DNA from: Prorocentrum cordatum | Taxonomy: Eukaryota > Sar > Dinophyceae > Prorocentrales > Prorocentraceae | Assembly (NCBI GenBank): GCA_963575745.1 | Contig: CAUYUJ010012780.1 | Coordinates: 267,501 to 331,500, forward strand | DNA length: 64,000 bases | Reading direction: 5' to 3' | Shown: positions 43,791 to 54,469 of the stretch, piece after piece | Layout of the letters: each line of letters opens with the position of its first letter | Numbering within the stretch: the first letter of the stretch is position 1 | Translations under genes and position numbers: made by a program | The notes under the pieces: generated by a model | Told to the model about the DNA's origin: nothing | The model's database searches: none | What the model saw: only the letters and a program-made list of their open reading frames with translations

Positions 43791-44323
43791 GCCACCCGAT
43801 CCGTCCCAGGATTTCCAGAGAATCTCGCGGCCATCGTCGTCTTCAGCCCGCGCATCGACAAAACATGGGGAAATCTTGAAACGCACCATTACTGCGACCC
43901 CATGACGTCAACATCTGGCTCCCCTGACCTCCTCTGCGAGGCGGGGATCCAGATTCACCGCCCGCTGAACCGACGTCCTAAGCCTATGACCCCAGCGGGC
44001 GGCGAATATGGATATATTCTGGCACCCAGGGGCATATATCCATATCCACAGCCTGCTGAGGTCCGCGAAGATCGATCTCCCTGGTGGTTACACATAAGCC
44101 CCTGACCTCTGGCTCCCCGGACCTCCTCCCCCGCGCGAGGACGCCTCTGGCGCGCGGCGCCACGCAGCCGCCCGCGAGCGCCATCCCCTGGAGGGAGCGC
44201 CAGCGCAGGCCCGCCGTTGTGAGCGGGAGCCAGATCCGCGCGGATCCCCTCCTCCTCCAAAGCGCCCGAACGCTCGGGAGCGTCAAACAGCGACTCAACA
44301 CAAAATACAGCCCCAGGGCAGCG

Positions 44324-44390
44324 GCCCGGACCTCCGGGGTCCACGCATCGAAAAAATCAGAGCAGCCCGATATCTGGGTAGGACGATTGC
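44324..44390 (+). repeat. Family G, copy 3
   Basis: CGGACCTCCGGGGTCCACGC, ATCGAAAA, AGAGCAGCCCGATATCTGGG. The sequence that follows (GACGACGCCCACGAGCAGGC, about 44470) also resembles that at about 40640. Confidence 0.6.
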
Positions 44391-44632
44391 CAAATCGACA
44401 CACTGGGAGGGACGAAAGAAGAATAGAATTCTGGCCGAAGACGCGAAAAGAATCCGGATGACGACCGACGACGACGCCCACGAGCAGGCCCGGAACCAGA
44501 GTTAGGAATCACCGCCATGGCCGCTGCTGCGTGACGGCCCTCCTGTAGAACACTCTTCATCGCCATCCTGCACGGCACCTTCTGCATCTCTTCGTTACTT
44601 CCCGACAGGTCCGAGTTCCCTTCTGTCCGCCC

Positions 44633-44790
44633 TGCATACCGCGGTCGCCAGTCCCCTCAGGATCCCGATGGTCCCTGAGTATCCCGCCTCGCGTCCTCGA
44701 CGAATGACGACTCCATACGGCGGTCGCCAGACCCCACAGGATCCCGAGAGTCCCTGAGTGTCCTGCCTCGCGTCGTCGACGAATGACGAC
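44633..44790 (+). repeat. Tandem duplication, 2 x 79 bp
   Basis: GCGGTCGCCAG (44641 and 44720), CAGGATCCCGA, TCCCTGAGT, CCTCGCGTC and CGAATGACGA (44701 and 44780) repeat in register at 79 bp with a few mismatches. Confidence 0.9.
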
Positions 44791-45355
44791 ACCCTGCGTA
44801 CCAGACGGCCCCGAGGGGGAGGCGTCACGGCGTCACGCCGTCCAGGCGTCTCGATGCATGAGCCAACAAGAATGACGAATCGACATCGAGAGCGCACAAC
44901 ACAAACTGACACACATACCTATCCACCCTGCGGGTGACTCGCTGGCACCCGCTTGCTGGGGTCAGACGGCGTGCAGGGGGGGTGAAAAGGCGTGTGAGAC
45001 ATGTGGCTGTCCCCCTCCCTCTTTCCCCTCCCCAAGGGTCCAACATCGCACTGGAGGGGGGGAGGCCGGGGCGGCCCGAGGGGGGTGGGAGTTGGAGCTC
45101 ACAAACGCATCTCCGTTCCCTCTGCGACATCTCGAGGGTCCCAAGACAGCCCAACAAGACCTCAACAAGGCGTGCTAGAGCATGTGGAAAAAAACACGGC
45201 CGCGGAAGAGAGGGGAGAAGGCCCAGGCCGCCGACGATCGGCGGACACCGATATCTTTTCTGAGCATGCGATGTTGGAGATTGCTCACTCGTTTAAGGAT
45301 ATCCATCGCGGAATCGACATGTTCGGCAATCTCTAGAACGCTCTTGGACCATTGG
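44791..45355. other. No gene seen
   Basis: Mixed-composition DNA with no repeat or domain that I can name. Confidence 0.4.
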
Positions 45356-45900
45356 ACCGCTTGGATCGTCCGCTGTCCGAAAATCGTGCTCTCCCCGTTT
45401 AGACCGCACACTTTCCAGAACTACGTGCTTTCCCCGTTTGGGCCGCCCGCTGTCCGAATGTCGCGGTTTCACACATTGGACTGTTCATCTGTGCCTGGAA
45501 CTGTCACGGACAGAGAGACTGTGCAGACACAATGTGCGTTCACGGTTTGGACAAGCCAATATTCAGATCCATGCATGTCCCCGTTTGAATCGTCCGCTGT
45601 CCGAACGTCGCGTCTCCACTTTGCACCGCCCATCAGCCAGTCTTGAGGCATCATTCTTTGTGGTTCCACCGGTAAGAGCGTGAGGGAGGGAATCCAAATA
45701 TCACGGGGAGGGTGTACTGAAACAATACTCTCCCCGTCTGGACCGCCCGCTCTCCAGAACCTTACCCTTCCCCGTTTGGACCATGCGCTGTCCGAGTGTC
45801 GTGTTTTCGCCGTTTGGGCTGCCAGCATTCCAGAACCATGTGTATTTCCCGATTGGGCCACCCGCTGTCCGAGTCTCGCGCTTTCCCCTAACGTTTGGAC
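45356..45900 (+). repeat. Family N: alternating ~39-bp dimeric repeat
   Basis: Units share CCCCGTTTGGACCGCCCGCT and alternate between a GTCCGAATGTCGCG type and a TCCAGAACCACGTG type, giving a ~78-bp higher-order period. The order is clear at 45356-45480 and 45735-45900. The middle (about 45480-45730) is more eroded. Confidence 0.75.
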
Positions 45901-46189
45901 GGTCCATCTGCGTTCGGCGTCAGCGGCATCGACCAAATGACAGCATGTTATGTGCTGACCATGTCCCTCGTGAAACCGCTGTTCCAGTCAAGAGCGGTGT
46001 CGACGACATTTCATGTCTGAGGATATCCAATGCGAGGTCGCCATTTCGGGCGGACGTTGGGCGTATTAGAACCACTTCGTTGGAATAGATTGGGCCGTGT
46101 TGAGGCCTTCCGGGAGCGAACCCCAAAAGGACACCTCAGTTTTCGGAGGATGCCCCCAGAAAAAGCGCAATTGTACGCCGTTGTGGCTG

Positions 46190-46480
46190 CGAGTTCAAGA
46201 TCTTTCCAAGACGGCCGACGAGGCCACCAAGAGGGCTCCAAGACAGCCTAAGAGGCGTGAAAGACGACCCCAAGACGGCGCAAGGAGCCCTATAGATGGC
46301 CCAAGTGGGTCACAAAAATACTTTACGAAGGGCCCAAGGAGGAGGATCGCGAGCTGACGTTCCGAGCCCTTCCCCCCACGATGGGCCCATGAGCTCCTCA
46401 GAAGCCCCCGAAGCGCCCACATGAGGTCCCAAGGAACCTCCAAGAGGGCCCCAAGGCGTCCACAGAGGCCACAACAAGGG
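46190..46480 (+). repeat. Family A body fragment
   Basis: Words such as CCAAGAGGGCTCCAAGA and CCAAGGCGTCC, without A head or tail. Confidence 0.5.
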
Positions 46481-46915
46481 GTTTCTCCCACTGGCTCATT
46501 CTCCTTATGAACATCATGATCTTCATGATGCACGTCCTCCTCGTCATACTCGTCTCCCACCTCCTATTGCATTTCGTATCCCCCTCCGTCTCCTGCTCTG
46601 GCTTGTCCTGATATCCACGCAAACGCGCTCCCGGCACCAATCTCTGGCAAACAACACTCGATCCAACCTCCGAGAGACAGGAGCTAGAGTAAAATACGAC
46701 GGAATAGTCGCTCCGAAGGGGTCCCACCCAGGATACGTGCTACTTCTGGTAGTCAGAATGTTTTCCCAAGCAGCTCAACAAATGCTCCGACACATCATGG
46801 AGGCCTCAAGAACACACAAAATGGCCCAAAAACCTCCCACGAGGCTCACAAAACGCACCAAGAGGCCTTCAAGAGGACGCCAGGGAAAGGTCCGATAGGA
46901 AACTACTACGTTTTT
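46481..46915. other. No gene seen
   Basis: A less GC-rich spacer with a few more CCCAAAAACCTCCCACGAGG-like words near 46820-46880, ending in a T-run just before C3. Confidence 0.4.
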
Positions 46916-48970
46916 CCAAACCATCCTGTGGTGTTGGGTCCTCGTTTTAAAGAGACGGTGCCCCGCGTTCCTCTCCTCCTATCCTCCTCCTCCTCCTCCT
47001 CCTCCTCCTCCTCCTCGCCCTCCTCCCTCCAGGGTTCGCATGCCTCCCCACCACCCATTTCGGCACACCCCTCACACGCTTCGTGGCCCCATAGGAAGCT
47101 CCACCGAAGGCCCCAGTGGCAGGGTTCGCATGCCTCCCCACCACCCATCTCGGCACACCCCTCACACGTTTCGTGGCCCCATAGGGAGCTCCACCGAAGG
47201 CCCCAGTGGCAAGGTTCGCATGCCTCCCCACCACCCATTTCGGCACACCCCTCACACGCTTCGTGGCCCCATGGGCCCCACCGAAGGCCCCAGTGGCAGG
47301 GTTCGCATGCCTCCCCACCACTCATTTCGGCACACCCCTCACACGCTTCGTGGCCCCATAGGGAGCTCCACCGAAGGCCCCAGTGGCAGGGTTCGCATGC
47401 CTCCCCACACACCACACCCGGCACACCCCTCACACGGTTTCGTGGCCCCATAGGGAGCTCCACCGAAGGCCCCAGTGGCAGGGTTCGCATGCCTCCCCAC
47501 CACCCATTCGGCACACCCCTCACACGTTTCGTGGCCCCATAGGGAGCTCCACCGAAGGCCCCAGTGGCAGGGTTCGCATGCCTCCCCACCACCCATCTCG
47601 GCACACCCCTCACACGTTTCGTGGCCCCATAGGGAGCTCCACCGAAGGCCCCAGTGGTAGGGTTCGCATGCCTCCCCACCACCCATTTCGGCACACCCCT
47701 CACACGTTTCGTGGCCCCATAGGGAGCTCCACCGAAGGCCCCAGTGGCAGGGTTCGCATGCCTCCCCACCACCCATTTCGGCACACCCCTCACACGTTTC
47801 GTGGCCCCATAGGGAGCTCCACCGAAGGCCCCAGTGGCAGGGCCCGCATGCCTCCCCACCACCCATTTCGGCACACCCCTCACACGTTTCGTGGCCCCAT
47901 AGGGAGCTCCACCGAAGGCCCCAGTGGCAGGGTTCGCATGCCTCCCCACCACCCATTTCGGCACACCCCTCACACGTTTCGTGGCCCCATAGGGAGCTCC
48001 ACCGAAGGCCCCAGTGGCAGGGTTCGCATGCCTCCCCACCACCCATTTCGGCACACCCCTCACACGTTTCGTGGCCCCATAGGGAGCTCCACCGAAGGCC
48101 CCAGTGGCAGGGTTCGCATGCCTCCCCACCACCCATTTCGGCACACCCCTCACACGCTTCGTGGCCCCATAGGGAGCTCCACCGAAGGCCCCAGTGGCAG
48201 GGTTCGCATGCCTCCCCACCACCCATTCGGCACACCCCTCACACGTTTCGTGGCCCCATAGGGAGCTCCACCGAAGGCCCCAGTGGCAGGGTTCGCATGC
48301 CTCCCCACCACCCATTTCGGCACACCCCTCACACGTTTCGTGGCCCCATAGGGAGCTCCACCGAAGGCCCCAGTGGCAGGGTTCGCATGCCTCCCCACCA
48401 CCCATTTCGGCACACCCCTCACACGTTTCGTGGCCCCATAGGGAGCTCCACCGAAGGCCCCAGTGGCAGGGTTCGCATGCCTCCCCACCACCCATTTCGG
48501 CACACCCCTCACACGTTTCGTGGCCCCATAGGGAGCTCCACCGAAGGCCCCAGTGGCAGGGTTCGCATGCCTCCCCACCCCATTTCGGCACACCCCTCAC
48601 GTTTCGTGGCCCCATAGGGAGCTCCACCGAAGGCCCCCTCGCGCACGGCACACCCATCACACGCTTCGTGGCGCTCCACCGAAGGCCCCAGTGGCAGGGT
48701 CCGCATGTCTCCCCACCACCCATTTCGGCACACACGTTTCGTGGCCCCATAGGGAGCTCCACCGAAGGCCCCAATGGTAGGGTTCGCATGCCTCCTCACC
48801 ACCCATTTCGGCACACCCCTCACACGCTTCGTGGCCCCATAGGGAGCTCCACCGAAGGCCCCAGTGGCGCGGTGCCTATGAGAAGAGGGGCCTAGTTTGC
48901 GTGCCCCCTCCTTCGTCTCATACCCGTGCGGTACTCGCAGCTGCATATGGTTGGGTCCTTCGCCAGGCTA
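46916..48970 (-). mobile_element. Repeat family C, copy C3 (21 x 90 bp)
   Basis: In family orientation (minus) the head is at 48970 (TAGCCTGGCGAAGGACCCAA). There are 21 units, most exactly 90 bp and almost identical between about 47580 and 48590. A TCC tract (46978-47020) and the tail (46965-46916, complement of CCATCCTGTGGTGTTGGG) follow. The unit consensus has CTCCCCACCACCCATTTCGG, not found in the other copies. Near 48640-48740 units are shortened. Because 90 is a multiple of 3, several frames stay open on both strands, including 627 codons on the minus strand (48789-46906), so those frames do not prove a protein. Confidence 0.9.
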
Positions 48971-49039
48971 ATTAAATTGTGCGCTTCGCATTCCGACACT
49001 TCGGGCCTGTGAAAACCCAAAGCGACCCGATAGCCTCTA

Positions 49040-49340
49040 CCCGCGACGGCCCGAAGGGCCCCCTACGGGACCGCAGACGCCCCGAGATGGCCCTCAACAC
49101 AGCCAAAAAGGCCCCCAAGATGGTCCAGAAACCACCCAAAAGGGCCCCAAGGAAACACAGGAGGAGAACACTAAGCGGCCCAAGGGCCTTCCCCCCACAT
49201 GATGACTCCCAGGACCCTCCAAAAGCACCCAAAAAGCCCCTAGAGAGCCCCAAGACGCCCTCAGGAGTCTTGAAAAGGCCCCCGAAGCGCTCCGACAAAG
49301 CCCGAAGAAGCCTCTGAGCGGCCCCCAACAGGCCCGCAAG
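49040..49340 (+). repeat. Family A body fragment
   Basis: GGCCCCAAGGAAACAC, CCAAAAAGCCCCTAGAG and CCCAAGACGCCC words, adjacent to C3. No head or tail. Confidence 0.5.
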
Positions 49341-49507
49341 AGGTATGCATCCAAGACGCATTTGGGCCACAGCCCACGCACGGTGAGGGGTTAGTCCGAA
49401 AACCACCAGATAATTTCCACTACCGTCGCAAGCTCTCACTCCTTCTGGGAGTCGGCAGAAAGGCGAAATCCATTTGAATCAGGAGGCTTGGGGGGAGGGG
49501 AATCATC

Positions 49508-49640
49508 GTCTCACTTAATGGATCTCACTATCGAACATGATATCGACCTCACGATCGATCTCACGATCGATCTCCCTGTCGGTCTCGCTATCGTTCTCAC
49601 TCTGCATCTCACTATCGATATCACTCTAGATCTCACGACG
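49508..49640 (+). repeat. 12-bp repeat TCTCACGATCGA
   Basis: About eleven degenerate 12-bp units (CTCACGATCGAT, CTCACTATCGAT, CTCGCTATCGTT). Read on the plus strand they give Asp-Leu-Thr-Ile repeats. Confidence 0.9.
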
Positions 49641-49879
49641 CGATGCCGACGGGACACCGACGACCACCCAGACAACCCGAGGGGGGGAGGCGGCAGTCTT
49701 TTGCCCCGGTGGCGCCACAGCCAGAGGAGGGTTCGTTCCTGTCGCCTGCCCACGCAGCTTCGCTTCGCCGTCACGCACGACACGACCACGAAACCGAAAC
49801 GGATTCCCCTGTGTGGGGCTCTCCGTTTCACTGCGATCCCACCCTCCCGCCTCAGATCGAACATACTATGAGAGAACAG

Positions 49880-50311
49880 CGCGTAACAACGTATACCATA
49901 CAATGCGATAGTACGTATCAGAGTATTCCAAACAAGTTCATGCTACTAAAAAGCACATTATACCATACCACAATATAACATGTCATTGCATCTCATAAAA
50001 CAACACCGCATTATCTACTAGATCCTACCATATCACGAAAACCGTAAGACAACATGTATTACACAATAATGCACCATAACATCGCAAGCCACAAAATAAA
50101 CGAACTCTGTATTGTACGACTGGTGCCAATATGCAACACATCTGATACAACATAAAGGATGCTTGCGTCATCGAATGATAATGCCTTAACACTACAGAAC
50201 ACCAAGTACCATACTACGTTTACCCAAGCACGATCTAGAGAACAATGTACTAGCATACCAGAGAATACCAAAGCATAGCACAGCAGGATTTCGCAAAACC
50301 AAACACAGCAT
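49880..50311. repeat. A/C-rich, G-poor region left of C4
   Basis: The plus strand is dominated by A, C and T (ACCATACCACAATATAAC and similar) with few G. Composition and word use match 51517-52510 on the other side of C4, so the two were once one block. Confidence 0.6.
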
Positions 50312-50319
50312 GAACAACA
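50312..50319 (+). repeat. Target duplication GAACAACA, left of C4
   Basis: GAACAACA sits directly before the C4 head and recurs directly after its tail at 51509-51516. Confidence 0.7.
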
Positions 50320-51508
50320 TAGCCTGGCGAAGGACCCAACCATATGCAGTTGTGAATGCCGCGATTGTGACCGATTGTGAATACCATCTTCGCCCGCGCT
50401 CCCTATATGGCCACGACTTCCCGCCGGAGCCCGACATGCTCAGGGACACGTTCGTGGCCGTCTTCGCGGGCGCCGACGTCGACAAGGACGGCGTCCCTCT
50501 CACCGAGGAGCAGAAGCAGGAGAGGGCCTTGAGAGCCATGAGGGAGGAGGTGGCGTTGCACGTCGACAAGGCGGAGTACGACGCCCAGGCGCGGTTGTTG
50601 AAGCAGCACAACTATGGGGCCACGATCCTCGTGAGGAATGTGCCGCAGTGGCCCGGGGCCGCCATGCGAACCCTGCCACAGACGCCTTCGGTGGAGCTCC
50701 CTATGGGACCACGATCCTCGTGAGGGGTGTGCCGAAATGGCCCGAGGCCGCCATGCGAACCCTGCCACTGGCGCCTTCGGTGGAGCTCCCTATGGGACCA
50801 CGATCCTCATGAGGGGTGTGCGGAAATGGCCCGAGGCCGCCATGCGAACCCTGCCACTGGCGCCTTCGGTGGAGCTCCCTATGGGGCCACGATCCTCGTG
50901 AGGGGTGTGCCGAAATGGCCCGAGGCCGCCATGCGAACCCTGCCACTGGGCCTTCGGTGGAGCTCCCTATGGGGCCACGATCCTCGTGAGGGGTGTGCCG
51001 AAATGGCCCGAGGCCGATGCGAACCCGCCATGCGGATGCCTGCCGACTGCGCTGCCACTGGGGTCTTCGGTGGAGCTCCCTATGGGGCCACGATCCTCGT
51101 GAGGGGTGTGCCGAAATGGCCCGAGGCCGCCATGCGAACGCTGCCACTGGGGTCTTCGGTGGAGCTCCCTATGGGGCCACGATCCTGATGAGAGGTGTGC
51201 CGAAATGGCCCGAGGCCGCCATGCGAACGCTGCCTCTGGGGCCTTCGGTGGAGCTCCCTATGGGGCCACGATCCTCGTGAGGGGTGTGCCGAAATGGCCC
51301 GAGGCCGCCTTGCGAACGCTGCCATTGGGGCCTTCGGTGGAGCTCCCTATGGGGCCACGAAACGCTGTACTGGGTGGGTGAAACGCAAGGAGGGGAGAGG
51401 AGTGACGGGAGGGGGGAGGAGGGGGAGGAGGAGAGGAGAGGAGGAGGAGGAGGAGAACGCGGGGCGACGTTTCTTCAAAACGAGGGCCCAACACCACAGG
51501 ATGGTTGG
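50320..51508 (+). mobile_element. Repeat family C, copy C4 (8 x ~88-121 bp)
   Basis: The head is TAGCCTGGCGAAGGACCCAA, then CCATATGCAGTTGTGAATGC (50320-50360). A unique ~220-bp segment follows (50380-50600) that reads as an open frame with acidic residues (DVDKDGVPLTEEQKQERA). Eight units from about 50616 to 51350 carry GGGGCCACGATCCTCGTGAG, CGAAATGGCCCGAGGCCGCC and CCTTCGGTGGAGCTCCCTAT; one unit (about 50968-51088) is enlarged. A GGA tract (51405-51460) and the tail CTTCAAAACGAGGGCCCAAC with a CCCAAC/GTTGGG hairpin follow. An 8-bp target duplication flanks the copy. Confidence 0.9.
50380..50600 (+). other. Unique open segment inside C4
   Basis: Between the C4 head and its first unit, about 70 codons read without a stop: PRSLYGHDFPPEPDMLRDTF, VAVFAGADVDKDGVPLTEEQ, KQERALRAMREEVALHVDKA. 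They look like genuine protein rather than repeat noise, with an EF-hand-like DVDKDG segment. The frame runs on into the array as 137 codons (50310-50723). It could be a captured exon fragment or chance. I do not recognise a family. Confidence 0.4.
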
Positions 51509-51516
51509 GAACAACA

Positions 51517-52510
51517 CATCACATCATGGCAAGATGAGTCATGCTGTGACGAAGGAGGGCAGAAACGCTTAGCACGTACAATATTATACACTAGCATGTC
51601 ATAACAACGATGCTGTATCACTGCTGCGTGTAAGCAACCCAACCTAAAATAATAATAATAAAAAAACACGCCATAATCCAATGATCATCGTAACACGTAA
51701 CACTTCCTACCGTAACATGTCATGTCCGAACATAACATGAAATTACGACATCAAACAACACGGAATACAACATCACACAACATATCACACCATACCATTC
51801 CATCTCTGACACTGCCAAGACTGAACAGACCATTGCAAAACATAATCCTCAGCCGGACATACGGTACCATGATTTTAATAGTACTGCTCTCGCTACAACA
51901 ACGACTGTAACATAGCATGGCGTGATACCGCATAGTGTAACGACGATGTCACCCAACAAGGACTCTGAGTACCATCATGTAATACGGCACACAAGGATCG
52001 TATCACACATATCAGAAACACATACAGAGAGTAGTACAAACACATGGCATACAATATGCGACATCAAAAGAGAGAGAGAGAGAGAGAGAGAAAAAGAGAA
52101 ATATAACGTACCAATGCCATATGAACGCACACGCGTAACAAACACATGCACATAACACACCATGCAGTTGCAAATGAGAATGCAAAACAGGTCAGAGCTG
52201 GAGCGCACTATCATAATAAGACTACAATGCCCAACGCAAAAGGAGAGTCAACACGACTAGAACTATGACAGCTACCCACTTATGTAAAAAAACATTGTGT
52301 TTTAACTAGGACAGAAAGAACTTCATACAACCACAAGCAGGCATGACGACGCATATACGCACATGCAATATACCATACTGTTGCCTAAAACTGATGGGGT
52401 AATGAAACAGATAATACACGTTGGCACAACACAGCAACAAAACACCACGTACGAACGCCATAATAGGGATATACGACCATGACATGACGCAATATGACAT
52501 ACGCAAATAT
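51517..52510. repeat. A/C-rich, G-poor region right of C4
   Basis: Words such as AACATCACACAACATATCAC dominate. An (AG)n run lies at 52069-52092. No frame of interest. It continues the block seen left of C4. Confidence 0.6.
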
Positions 52511-52764
52511 GCCGACCCTGTCGGCGTGTGCGAGAGGTTGCTTCGGTTAACTCGTCGTCGTTATCGTCGTCGTGACCGTCGCCGCTCCCCTCTTTTCCCT
52601 GGCCTTCCTCCTTAAACGCGCCAGCCAAAGCCCAACAACCTAAGCAAAATTGAGCAACACCGTAGTGCATCGGAAGGCAGCTGCTTCCTTTTGATCCCTT
52701 CCCCGCCGAGGTGGCGCGGGGGTTCGGGGGGTGGGGGCGGGGGTCCTTTGTTAGTATACCATCT

Positions 52765-52925
52765 CCCGGGGGGGCCCGGGGCCCAAGAAGCCCCCCAAAG
52801 CAACAACGAGGTCCCCAGGGACCTCCAAGGAACCGCTGGACGGCCCTAGAAGGCTCCCAAAAGGCACCGAAGACCCCCCCCAAAACTTCGTGGGGGTTCC
52901 TGGGCACCTCTTGGGGCCTCGCGTA
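52765..52925 (+). repeat. Family A body fragment
   Basis: GGCCCAAGAAGCCCCCCAAAG and CCAGGGACCTCCAAGG words. No head or tail. Confidence 0.45.
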
Positions 52926-53929
52926 GCCACTTAGGCACTCCTGGGAGTGTCGAATCCTGACCTGCCCGGATAGCACAAACGAACATGGATTCATATACCA
53001 GGAGTAGAAAAACATCAACGTGCGCGCAGGGGTCAGGCAGGCCGCAAGAACACACAGGCGATGTCGTAACGCTGGCCCGTCGAAAACAAAAACATAATAG
53101 AATATGATAGAAAGGAACATGAGTGAATAGAGCATAGCTGCAGACTGCAAAATGCACCAACGACCGATTAATGGTACCCTGTCGGGGTCTCCACTGGGCC
53201 TCGGGACCGTCAGTATTATGCCGTCCACTCGCATCACAGCCATGCGAAATGCCCTACACGCCGCCACGCTGTTCCCAGGAAGGCTGTGCTACCTGGCGGA
53301 AGGATACGAGGAGGGGAGAAGCAGGCAGACGACGACGAACGCGCAGGCGGGAGGCCAGGTCTGGCGGGCAGGCAGAAGAGGGGCCAGGCGGAAACAGCTG
53401 GCAGGGAGCAGGAGGAAAGAGAAGGAAGGAAAACAAGGCAAGGAATAGACGAAAGAGATGAAGGATGGGAGACGAAGAGGGAGAAAAAAAACAACCGCAA
53501 ACAAACGGGACAGAACACGGGCTGGGAGAGAACGACCACCTGCGACGAGGCTACGGCCACAACGGCGGCGACACTAAGCCGAAATAAGGTTGGCCACGAG
53601 ATTGAACCATATACGAATAGAACCGAACATACTGGAACGCGGCAGAATCTCATACAGCCGCGAACACAAACGCCGAAAGATTCGGTTGAGATCGCTCGAA
53701 GCAAAATCCGCCACCGTGCTCTCAGCACGTAGTGGAATGCCCCAAAACACATGCAGCCCGTAGAGACTCAGAGACGTAAGGTTTAATGGCCCTGGCCAAC
53801 GGTTTCACAAAGTTCACAAGAACTCTGGGGGATGTCTCGGGATTTCCAAAGATTCCAGGAATTTGCATGACATGTCTGGGGATTCCCCGAGAATGTCGCG
53901 TGCGTTCTCGAGTGACGCAACCAGCCAAA
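52926..53929. other. No gene seen
   Basis: Includes a purine-rich stretch (about 53300-53500) that leaves a 148-codon Arg/Lys/Glu-rich plus frame open (53286-53732). No domain is recognised. Confidence 0.4.
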
Positions 53930-54440
53930 CATGGGCCCCCAAAACGCCCAAGCGGGCCGAAGATGCCTCCGAGAAGGCCCAACGAGTGCCTCAAGACGCC
54001 CAAAATGGTTCCAAGACAGATCACGAGGCCCCCAACGGTAACCAAATACGCTCGAAGAGAGCCCCCAAGAGGGTCCCGACAGGCAACGTTCATAGATTCC
54101 TCTAAGGTGTCTCATTGTTGCCTGAAACTAGCTTTTCCAGCTTCCGACGTTCCAGGACCAGGAAAGAGGCACCCAAGACCGCTCCGATACGACCCAAGAT
54201 GCTTCTAAGGTGGCCCCCAGAAGGCCCAAGACGGCTCCAAGAAGGCCGCAGAGGCGCCAAAGACGGCCAAAGAGGGTCCCAAGCGGGGGAACACGAACCG
54301 ACAATCCGAGCCTTCCGCTCGAACACGCCCCCAGGACGCTGCAAGAGGTCCCCAAGAAACACCCAAAAGACAAGAGGCCCCGAAACGGCCCTCAAACAAC
54401 TTCCAAACGGCTTCCTGGAGGCCCCCGTGAGGCCTCCCAC
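53930..54440 (+). repeat. Family A body fragments
   Basis: Two runs of AAACGCCCAAGCGGGCC and CCAAGAAGGCCGCAGAGG-type words separated by a short unique piece (about 54100-54160). Confidence 0.5.
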
Positions 54441-54469
54441 GAAATCCAACCGAACATCCAAGAGCTCTT

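Noticed and set aside
53286-53732. 148-codon Arg/Lys/Glu-rich plus-strand frame
   Set aside because: It follows a purine-rich low-complexity stretch, has no domain, and the opposite strand is open too.
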